58,416 nt of DNA from Porcincola sp945869225 (GTDB taxonomy: Bacteria; Bacillota; Clostridia; Lachnospirales; Lachnospiraceae), in assembly GCF_052118625.1 (NCBI RefSeq), contig NZ_JBQKGW010000018.1, positions 1 through 58,416 on the forward strand. Reading direction: 5' to 3'. Below are positions 52,320-58,416 of this stretch, one piece after another. The notes under the pieces were generated by a model. That model was not told where the DNA came from and made no database searches. It saw only the letters and a program-made list of their open reading frames with translations. The position numbers and the translations under genes are program-made. Within the stretch, counting starts at the first letter, position 1. The number at the start of each line of letters is the position of its first letter.

Positions 52320-52387
52320 TCTCTCTTTCCGGAATAACTGTGAATGCAGACTGTGCTGCGGGATTTCCTTGTGCTGTAATGATATGC

Positions 52388-52447
52388 GTGTCAATAAGTC
52401 CTGCCACCACTCGCATGCAGGCAGGCGTGGTGGCGGACTTTTGACAC
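52388..52447. repeat. 60-bp palindromic repeat, copy 2
   Basis: Same length and ends (GTGTCAA...TTGACAC) as the copy at 5363-5422. Its arms pair better: GTCC-GCCACCAC against GTGGTGGCGGAC. It lies in the divergent gap between the methyltransferase and the sulfhydrylase genes. Confidence 0.65.
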
Positions 52448-52487
52448 TGTCATCATATTATAACTGAAATGAAGCGAAAGGGCACTG

Positions 52488-52514
52488 CCCGATATAGATA
52501 TCATCTATATCGGG
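52488..52514. promoter_or_regulatory. perfect 12-bp palindrome upstream of the sulfhydrylase gene
   Basis: CCCGATATAGAT and its exact complement flank ATC. No T-run follows, and a TACAAT box comes just after, so it looks more like an operator or stable leader than a terminator. No SAM riboswitch is recognisable in the 195 bases before the gene. Confidence 0.45.
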
Positions 52515-52642
52515 GTACAATAATCGGATATTAGACAGCAAAGGGGCGTTCGGCGTACAATATCGAGAAGACTTGATTACAGACAGCAGATAATGACACG
52601 GGAAGACCAACCGATCCTCCTGTGTCTGGAAGGAGAACAGAG

Positions 52643-53947
52643 ATGGCATTCACGGCAGACCGGGATCAGACACTTGGCTTTACGACGAGACAGCTCCACG
52701 CAGGCTACAATCCGGACGAGGATACTTATGGGTCAAAGGCAGTTCCAATCTACCAGAGCGCCTGTTATTCCCTGAAAGATATTGACAACTGTATCGACGT
52801 ATTCAAGTTCGCAAAGGAGGGGCAGAGCTACTCCAGATTCGAGAATCCGACGAATGACGTTCTGGAACGCCGTATTGCCTCCCTGGAGGGGGGCGCACGG
52901 GCGGTTTCCTTCGGGAGCGGCATGGCTGCCATCACGAATACGATCCTGAATCTCTGCCGGGCGGGCGACAACATTGTCCTGGTCAAGACGATCTATGGCG
53001 GGACAACGAGCCTTCTGACCGGTATTCTTCCGCAGTATGGCATCACCGGGAAGTTTGTGAGCAACCCGGATGACCCGGAGGCATTCAGGGCACAGATCGA
53101 CGAGCACACAAAGGCAATCTATGTGGAGTGTCTGGGCAACCCGCTGATCAATGTACCAGACTTCGAAGCGCTCTCGGCGGTCGCACATGATGCCGGGATT
53201 CCGCTTGTCATCGACAATACCTTCGCGACACCCTATCTGTTTCGGCCGTTTGAGCATGGGGCGGATATCGTCGTGTACTCAGCGACGAAGTATCTCTGCG
53301 GGCACGGTACGACGATCGGCGGGCTGGTCGTCGAGAGGGGCGGATTCCCGTGGCTGAACGGGAAATTCCCGCAGTTTGAGGCGTTCAATCAGAAGTACAG
53401 AGACTGGGTCGGCGCTGAGAAGATGGACCGGGAGATGTTCTCCCAGAGACTTCGCCAGGTGTATCTGTGTGATGTCGGTGCGAATCTCAGTCCGGTCAGC
53501 GCGTGGCTGATCCTGCAGGGGATCGAGACACTGTCGCTCCGGATGCGGGAGCACTGCAAAAACGCGCAGGCAGTCGCGGAGTTCCTGGAGCAGCATCCGG
53601 CTGTCCGCTCCGTCTCCTATCCGGGGTTGAAGTCTTCCAGATATCATGCGCTCGCACAGAAGTATTTCCCTCTTGGCTGCAGCGGCATGATGATGTTCCG
53701 GGTCAATGGGAGCCAGGCGGATGCTGCCTCTCTGCTTGAGAAGGTGCATCTGTTCGGCTTCATGGTCAACGTTGGCGATGCCAAGTCCCTGATCACTCAT
53801 CCGGCAACATCCACTCATTTCGGCCAGCCGAAGGAGGTGCTGGAAGGCGCAGGAATCTATCCGGATTCCATCCGCCTGTCCATCGGCATCGAGGACAAGG
53901 AGGATCTGATCGCGGATCTGAAACAGGCGCTGGATACACTTGTCTGA
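52643..53947 (+). CDS. metY: O-acetylhomoserine sulfhydrylase (aminocarboxypropyltransferase)
   Basis: A 434-residue Cys/Met-metabolism PLP enzyme joining sulfide or methanethiol to O-acetylhomoserine. PLP Lys is K216 in YSATKYLCGHGT; YSRFENPTNDVLERR and FGSGMAAITNT bind the cofactor phosphate. The long form and the sequence LSVGIED near the end (SIRLSIGIEDKEDL) fit MetY rather than MetB/MetC. AAGGAGAAC precedes ATG 52643. No other methionine genes are adjacent, so the exact acyl donor is inferred from the family. Confidence 0.9.
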   Translation: MAFTADRDQTLGFTTRQLHAGYNPDEDTYGSKAVPIYQSACYSLKDIDNCIDVFKFAKEGQSYSRFENPTNDVLERRIASLEGGARAVSFGSGMAAITNTILNLCRAGDNIVLVKTIYGGTTSLLTGILPQYGITGKFVSNPDDPEAFRAQIDEHTKAIYVECLGNPLINVPDFEALSAVAHDAGIPLVIDNTFATPYLFRPFEHGADIVVYSATKYLCGHGTTIGGLVVERGGFPWLNGKFPQFEAFNQKYRDWVGAEKMDREMFSQRLRQVYLCDVGANLSPVSAWLILQGIETLSLRMREHCKNAQAVAEFLEQHPAVRSVSYPGLKSSRYHALAQKYFPLGCSGMMMFRVNGSQADAASLLEKVHLFGFMVNVGDAKSLITHPATSTHFGQPKEVLEGAGIYPDSIRLSIGIEDKEDLIADLKQALDTLV

Positions 53948-54000
53948 CGGCACTTTTGAAACCGGCCGGATTTTCAATGTGCAATGGGAGGCAGATTATC

Positions 54001-54936
54001 ATGACAGAGCTTTCGATTCCCTCTACCGATCAGAAGAACAAGCTGCATGTGGAAGTCTGGGAGCCGGAGGGGGAGATCCGTGCGATTCTGCAGATTTCGC
54101 ATGGGATGGTCGAGTATGTCGAACGTTTTCAGAACTTTGCGCTCTGGCTGAATCAGTATGGAATTCTGGTAATCGGAAATGATCATCTGGGTCACGGGAA
54201 GACGGCGGCAGGCGATGCGGACCTGGGTTATATCGGGGCGGGAAAAAGCAAAACGCTGGTAGATGATCAGTATGAGGTTACCAAGTATGCAAAGAAAACA
54301 TACAGAGATGTACCGCTTTTTCTGTTCGGACACAGCATGGGCTCTTTCCTGGCAAGGAGATACCTGATGGAATATGGCGGCGAACTCGATGGCGCAATTC
54401 TTTCAGGGACAGGCTATACGCCGGGACCTGTTCTGGGTGCCGCGGGCCTGATCGCCGGCTGGCTGAGGCTGACGCACGGAGAGCGCTACCGCTCCGCATT
54501 TCTGAAACAGCTTTCCTTCAAGGGATATCTGGATCGTATTCAGAACCCGCGTACGGCGAATGACTGGCTGACCTGTGATCCGGCGATTGTCGATCGATAC
54601 AATGCCGATCGGTTCTGCACCTATACGTTCACGGTAAATGGATATCAGACTTTGTTTGATGTCATCCGGTACATTCAGGACCCGAGGCATGTCGGAAGGA
54701 TCCCAAAGGACATCCCGATTCTGTTCATATCCGGGGAAGAAGACCCGGTGGGTTCGTATGGACAAGGAGTGAAGAAGGTCTTCGAAAGCTATCGCGCTGC
54801 CGGAATCAAGGACGTGGATATACACTTGTATCCGGGAAAACGACATGAGCTGACCAATGAAATCGGCAAAGAGGAAGTGTACGAGGATATCAGGAACTGG
54901 ATAGGCCGGCATCTGACCGGGAAGGGACCGGTGTAG
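54001..54936 (+). CDS. alpha/beta hydrolase, monoacylglycerol-lipase-like
   Basis: A 311-residue serine hydrolase. Markers are LQISHGMVEYVERF (oxyanion), GNDHLGHGKT, the nucleophile S112 in FGHSMGSFLARR, an Asp in SGEEDPVGSYG and a His in KRHELTNE. No signal peptide. GGGAGG fits ATG 54001; a frame upstream stays open to 53956 but lacks a site. It follows metY by 53 bp, perhaps in the same transcript. A small glycerolipid-like ester is the likely substrate, given the glycerophosphodiesterase gene downstream. Confidence 0.85.
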   Translation: MTELSIPSTDQKNKLHVEVWEPEGEIRAILQISHGMVEYVERFQNFALWLNQYGILVIGNDHLGHGKTAAGDADLGYIGAGKSKTLVDDQYEVTKYAKKTYRDVPLFLFGHSMGSFLARRYLMEYGGELDGAILSGTGYTPGPVLGAAGLIAGWLRLTHGERYRSAFLKQLSFKGYLDRIQNPRTANDWLTCDPAIVDRYNADRFCTYTFTVNGYQTLFDVIRYIQDPRHVGRIPKDIPILFISGEEDPVGSYGQGVKKVFESYRAAGIKDVDIHLYPGKRHELTNEIGKEEVYEDIRNWIGRHLTGKGPV

Positions 54937-55093
54937 CGGACAGCTTCAAAGCCGGAGGAAGCCGGGGCGGCTCGCATTTTCAGTCAGGCGCTGTTTGTTG
55001 ACAGGGGCGGCTGTGCCGCCTTAAAATGACGGAAGAATCAGAAACAACATGCATGTTTGTTCAGTATATCAGGAATGATGAGAGGAGCCGGCT

Positions 55094-55348
55094 ATGCTTC
55101 AATACCGTTATGATACGCAGATGCTGATTGATGGAGAGGATCTGGACGAGGATGAGATCCGGGATTATATCACGGAGCACTTCGACGGAGACTGCCTGCT
55201 CGCTGTCGGAGGGGACGGAGATCCGGTGAAGATTCATTTCCATACGAATGAGCCCTGGAAGCTGCTTGAGTACGGAAGGTCGATCGGTGAGATCTACGAC
55301 ATTGTCGTCGAGGACATGGATCGCCAGGCAAGGGGGCTGAAAGGCTGA
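55094..55348 (+). CDS. stand-alone FakA/YloV C-terminal-like domain protein
   Basis: An 84-residue protein resembling only the last domain of the fatty-acid kinase FakA (kinase to dihydroxyacetone kinase). The pattern GDCLLAVGGDGDPVKIHFHTNEPWKLLEYGRSIGEIYDI is recognisable from about residue 32 to 70. The kinase (DAK2-like) domain is absent. GAGGAG precedes the ATG. Its stop is one base before the next ATG, so it is translated together with the glycerophosphodiesterase. Function as a free domain is unknown. Confidence 0.7.
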   Translation: MLQYRYDTQMLIDGEDLDEDEIRDYITEHFDGDCLLAVGGDGDPVKIHFHTNEPWKLLEYGRSIGEIYDIVVEDMDRQARGLKG

Positions 55349-55349
55349 G

Positions 55350-56108
55350 ATGGTCAAGGTGTGGGCGCACAGAGGCGCGTCGGGATATGCTCCCGAGAAT
55401 ACGATGGCGGCGTATGAGTATGCCGCAGCCCTCGGGGCAGACGGTATCGAGCTGGACGTCCAGCTGTCGGCGGACGGCAGCCTTGTCGTCTGTCATGACG
55501 AGACAATCGACCGGACATCCGACCACAAGGGATATGTGAAGGACTACACCCTTCAGGAGCTTCGGAGCATGTCATTCGGAAAGCTCCATCCGGAGTACGG
55601 GGCCGGCGATGCAAAGATTCCGCTGCTGGAGGAAGTGCTCGCGTATGTGCACGATGAGACGAAGATGGTGATCAACATCGAGCTGAAAACCGGCGTCTTT
55701 TTCTACCCTGGAATTGAGGCTGCGGCGGTGCATCTTGTCCACAAGTTCGGAATGGAGGATCGCGTGATCTATTCCTCCTTCAACCATTATTCAGTCAGGC
55801 GTGTGCAGCAGATCGATTCGAAGGCGAAGGTCGGTCTTCTGTATGAGGACGGGTTCATCGATGTACCGCAGTATGCGGCGGCGCTCCATGTCAATGCTCT
55901 TCATCCATCGGGCTGCTGCCTGCAGTATCCCGGGTATATGGAGGACTGCAGAAGACTCGGGCTGGACGTCAATGTCTGGACGATCAATCGGGAAGCGGAC
56001 ATGAAAGCCTGCATGGAGGCCGGCGTGCATGCTGTCATCACGAACTATCCGGACCGCGCGATCAAAGTGCGCGAGGAGATGAGTGCCAGCAGGTCTTATC
56101 CTGTATAA
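55350..56108 (+). CDS. glycerophosphodiester phosphodiesterase
   Basis: A 252-residue GDPD-fold enzyme that releases glycerol 3-phosphate from glycerophosphodiesters. Catalytic H7-R8 lie in AHRGASGYAPENT, the metal Glu/Asp pair in GIELDVQ, and a His in VVCHDETIDRTS; later HPSG and NVWTINREADM complete the barrel. No signal peptide, so it acts in the cytoplasm. It starts one base after the FakA-like gene. A terminator follows. Confidence 0.93.
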   Translation: MVKVWAHRGASGYAPENTMAAYEYAAALGADGIELDVQLSADGSLVVCHDETIDRTSDHKGYVKDYTLQELRSMSFGKLHPEYGAGDAKIPLLEEVLAYVHDETKMVINIELKTGVFFYPGIEAAAVHLVHKFGMEDRVIYSSFNHYSVRRVQQIDSKAKVGLLYEDGFIDVPQYAAALHVNALHPSGCCLQYPGYMEDCRRLGLDVNVWTINREADMKACMEAGVHAVITNYPDRAIKVREEMSASRSYPV

Positions 56109-56169
56109 TGCAGGATGACTGGAACTGCAGGAAAGATGTGAACCCATATGAACAGCATATGAACAGATA

Positions 56170-56205
56170 GAAAGAGCTGCAGCCTTCCCGGGCTGCAGCT
56201 CTTTC
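56170..56205. terminator. terminator after the glycerophosphodiesterase
   Basis: A perfect 15-bp stem, GAAAGAGCTGCAGCC and complement, with a 6-base loop; A- and T-rich ends allow use from both convergent genes. Confidence 0.8.
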
Positions 56206-56273
56206 TCGAAGCAGGGGTACGGATGTATAAAAAGCCAACTCTCCTGTCTGGGGGAGAAATATACGGCTGGAAA

Positions 56274-56552
56274 TCACTCGTCCCAGCCTTCAGTCATACG
56301 GTAATTGACCAGGATCATCCGTACTTCCTGCCCGGGGGCTGTCTTTACATCCTTCGGGTCTGATGGAGAAGGAAGCTTCGGGTCTTTTTCCTGAAGCTCC
56401 AGGTCAATCCAGCTGTATGCCGCATCGCGTGCATTCTGGAGCACATCGAATTCATCTGTCCCGTCAACCTCGCACATCGCAAGGTCCGGGAAGGAGGCAT
56501 GCCACCCTCCCTCATCTTTTTTACCGATTACGACCGGATAATAAAATTTCAT
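56274..56552 (-). CDS. HicB-like protein (orphan)
   Basis: A 92-residue protein with the partial RNase H fold of HicB antitoxins: FYYPVVIGKKDEGGWHASFPDL followed by a helix (DVLQNARDAAYSWID) and a Pro/Ser-rich middle, ending VRMILVNY. There is no C-terminal ribbon-helix-helix or HTH domain. AAAGGA precedes the ATG. I find no HicA toxin on either side, so it is either an orphan or a non-TA member of the family. Confidence 0.75.
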   Translation of the reverse strand: MKFYYPVVIGKKDEGGWHASFPDLAMCEVDGTDEFDVLQNARDAAYSWIDLELQEKDPKLPSPSDPKDVKTAPGQEVRMILVNYRMTEGWDE

Positions 56553-56704
56553 GATGATATCCTTTCTATGCTGCTGTCACCCTGCCATTGTAAAAGGGTT
56601 GCCGGAGGGTGTCAACCGTACAGCAGGGGTACATCGCAACACACATCACAACAGAAATACAGCAGGGGATGTGGGGATGTGCTGCGGACATGTAAAAATT
56701 GGGC

Positions 56705-56733
56705 TTGACAGATATCCTTTGTACAGGTATAGT
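56705..56733 (+). promoter_or_regulatory. promoter of the thioredoxin system operon
   Basis: A perfect TTGACA, a 17-base spacer and TATAGT; the leader before the reductase start is about 120 bases. Confidence 0.75.
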
Positions 56734-56859
56734 GGAGCCATAAAGATTGCACACAATCTAATTGAATCATGAATGAAAGAATTTGTTTATTCTTTATGCA
56801 GCGGTCCATGGCGGGGATGGCGGCAGCAGAGATGGCGGAAGCAGGGAGGTGAAGCCGTA

Positions 56860-57825
56860 TTGAGATATGATATTGCGATTGTCGGCACGGGGCCGGCAGG
56901 AATCTCGGCGGCCCTGACGGCGAAAAGCCGCAACAAAAGCATTCTTCTGATCGGAAGCGAAAAAGGATCCGAGAAGATCGGGAAGACGCATATGATTGTG
57001 AATTACCCGGGGCTGCCGGATGTGACAGGCCCGGAGCTGAACCGGAGGCTTCTGGATCAGGTAAAGGCTGCAGGCATCCCGATCACAGAGAAAAGGGTGG
57101 CAGGCATCTATGCAATGGGAGACTATTTCAGCCTGCAGGCAGATCAGGACTTTCTGGAAGCCAGTTCCGTGATTCTGACAACAGGAACCTCCTTCGGGAA
57201 GCCGCTCCCGGGAGAGAATGAAAACCTCGGACGCGGCGTCAGCTACTGTGCAACCTGCGACGCACCGCTCTACAAGGGAAAGGAAGTCATTGTTGTCGGA
57301 TGGAACCCGAAGGAGGAGAGCGAGGCAGCATTTCTAAGTGAAACCTGCTCGAAGGTGACATATCTTCCGATGTACCGGTCAGAAGTGTCGCTTCCGGCAT
57401 CGGTGCATGTACTTTGGGCAAAGCCGGTGTCGGTCGGGAAGGCAGACAGGAAGATGCGGCTTCAGATCGCAGAATCACCCTACAGACCCGAAGGTGCTTT
57501 GCTTAGGGGCGGCGAAGGGGGCACGCTGCAGGATGGAGAGCTTCCGGATCATCTGGAGGCGGACTGCATCTTCCTTCTTCGGGAGAGCGTTGCACCGGAC
57601 AAGCTGGTACCGGGGCTGGAGCTTTCCGGCAGCCATGTGAAGGTTGACCGCAGCATGGCGACAAACCTGCCGGGGCTGTTTGCGGCCGGGGATCTGACAG
57701 GACTTCCCTATCAGATTGCGAAGGCAGCAGGGGAAGGCAATATTGCGGCCATCAGTGCAGCGGCATATCTGGATCAGAGTTCCAGACAACAGGCTGGCAC
57801 CGGGACATCCCGCAACGCTCTGTGA
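56860..57825 (+). CDS. thioredoxin reductase-like flavoprotein with degenerate NADPH site
   Basis: A 321-residue FAD disulfide reductase. The FAD motif GTGPAGISAAL is near residue 9 and the redox pair is C130/C133 in SYCATCDAPLY. The expected second glycine-rich motif is replaced by VVGWNPKEESEAA near residue 145, and the HRRxxxR phosphate-binding motif is absent. This pattern matches ferredoxin-dependent or NADPH-independent clostridial reductases. GGGAGGTGA lies seven bases before TTG 56860; the ATG 87 bases earlier adds a non-conserved Trp/Arg-rich lead, so I infer a TTG start. Thioredoxin follows in the same operon. Confidence 0.85.
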   Translation: MRYDIAIVGTGPAGISAALTAKSRNKSILLIGSEKGSEKIGKTHMIVNYPGLPDVTGPELNRRLLDQVKAAGIPITEKRVAGIYAMGDYFSLQADQDFLEASSVILTTGTSFGKPLPGENENLGRGVSYCATCDAPLYKGKEVIVVGWNPKEESEAAFLSETCSKVTYLPMYRSEVSLPASVHVLWAKPVSVGKADRKMRLQIAESPYRPEGALLRGGEGGTLQDGELPDHLEADCIFLLRESVAPDKLVPGLELSGSHVKVDRSMATNLPGLFAAGDLTGLPYQIAKAAGEGNIAAISAAAYLDQSSRQQAGTGTSRNAL

Positions 57826-57902
57826 TCCGGACCGGCTATATGCAGCATGCAGGGCAGACAGAGTGAAGAAGACAAAGGACAGCAGATAAAGGAGGATTTC
57901 TT

Positions 57903-58214
57903 ATGAGCGTCAAGGTTATCAATTCAGAGGATTTCGCGAATGCAGTCAAGGATGGAGTTTCGGTCGTGGACTTCAACGCAACATGGTGCGGACCGTGCAA
58001 GATGCTCGGCCCGGTTCTTGAGAAGCTTTCAAATGAGATCACGGACGTAAAGTTCTATGCGATGGATGTGGATGAAAACCCGGATATCGCAGAGAAATTC
58101 GGAATCATGTCCATTCCGTATGTGGCTGTCTTCCGGGATGGCGCAAAGGTGGATCAGAACGTCGGCTTTATCCCGGAGGCTTCGATGAGAAGCTTCATCG
58201 AGAAGAACAAGTAA
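57903..58214 (+). CDS. trxA: thioredoxin
   Basis: A 103-residue thioredoxin with ATWCGPCKMLGPVLEKL (C29, C32), the buried Asp in VVDFNA, and the cis-Pro in MSIPYVAVF. AAGGAGG precedes the ATG. It directly follows the reductase gene, so the pair forms a thiol-reducing system for ribonucleotide reductase, peroxiredoxins and other targets. The terminator is 22 bp downstream. Confidence 0.96.
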   Translation: MSVKVINSEDFANAVKDGVSVVDFNATWCGPCKMLGPVLEKLSNEITDVKFYAMDVDENPDIAEKFGIMSIPYVAVFRDGAKVDQNVGFIPEASMRSFIEKNK

Positions 58215-58236
58215 CAGACTTTTCCTTATGATTCCG

Positions 58237-58268
58237 CCCGGCTGAGCAGTCAGCCGGGCGTTTCTGTA
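58237..58268 (+). terminator. terminator after trxA
   Basis: GCCCGGCTGA and its perfect complement around a GCAG loop, followed by GTTTCTG and a later T-run. Confidence 0.8.
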
Positions 58269-58353
58269 TTTTTATAAGCTGAAAACAACCTTCCATGTGT
58301 TAAAATGCTGTGCTACCCGTCAAGAGGACAGTGAATAATTAAAAAGTTTTGTG

Positions 58354-58379
58354 CCGCCAGTCGAATGATCGACTGGCGG
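58354..58379. repeat. hairpin near the right end of the window
   Basis: CCGCCAGTCGA and its perfect complement flank ATGA in the last 150 bases, where no gene is visible. It may belong to the start of a gene or mobile element that continues outside the window. Confidence 0.5.
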
Positions 58380-58416
58380 TATTCTTATGCCGCTACATAA
58401 TAGTTCTCATGGTATT

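Overview
The window looks like a chromosomal segment of an anaerobic, moderately GC-rich, low-GC-phylum bacterium of the class Clostridia, most like Lachnospiraceae. Supporting signs are strong AGGAGG-type ribosome binding sites, sigma-A promoters, a rubrerythrin, a DUF362 ferredoxin protein, a split two-subunit transketolase, a Feo cluster with a small Cys-rich membrane protein, a CIRCE element, a type Ic (MocR-like) aspartate aminotransferase and a thioredoxin reductase without a normal NADPH site. I cannot name a species. I see no rRNA, tRNA, CRISPR array or prophage.

Left part, 1-34.7 kb, is mostly housekeeping metabolism. It opens with a 5'-broken esterase, a GNAT acetyltransferase, an aldo/keto reductase plus DUF362 pair, an AspT-like transporter, a secreted 5'-nucleotidase and a Trk/Ktr potassium system. 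Rubrerythrin and an iron block (HMA protein, two FeoA, FeoB, then a DtxR-family repressor) follow. Operators with the same architecture sit before the repressor gene and before the feo operon. Then come acetolactate synthase (both subunits), a SIMPL protein, proB with a lysophospholipase-like hydrolase, an S66 peptidase and a CIRCE-controlled DnaJ-like gene. A pentose-phosphate operon (araD, split transketolase, rpiB), a secreted C39-like protein, an aspartate aminotransferase and glutamate synthase (gltB, gltD) close this part.

34.8-36.5 kb is a small mobile/accessory patch. It holds a degenerate IS30-family element with recognisable ends, a compact putative type I toxin-antitoxin locus (46-residue membrane peptide against a convergent RNA), and a perfect 25-bp inverted repeat.

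36.5-50.9 kb is the most interesting region: one LacI-type regulator and two divergent operons. The minus-strand operon has a lactonase-like metallo-hydrolase and a ribose-type ABC importer. The plus-strand operon has an acyl-CoA ligase, a CoA-transferase, an SDR dehydrogenase, a thiolase, a hotdog thioesterase and a glycerate 2-kinase. The 260-bp region between the operons carries eight CGCAA boxes, two of them inside the spacers of opposing promoters; the same motif forms a palindrome before lacI. Together the genes suggest import of a hydroxylated acid or its lactone, CoA activation, oxidation at C3, thiolysis to acetyl-CoA plus a small hydroxyacyl-CoA, hydrolysis, and phosphorylation of glycerate. 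A 2-deoxy-pentonate such as 2-deoxyribonate would fit every step; this is inference.

50.9-58.4 kb returns to housekeeping: an RlmI-like rRNA methyltransferase, O-acetylhomoserine sulfhydrylase, a monoacylglycerol-lipase-like hydrolase, a stand-alone FakA C-terminal-like domain, a glycerophosphodiesterase, an orphan HicB-like protein, and a thioredoxin reductase/thioredoxin pair. A 60-bp palindromic repeat occurs twice, at 5.4 and 52.4 kb.
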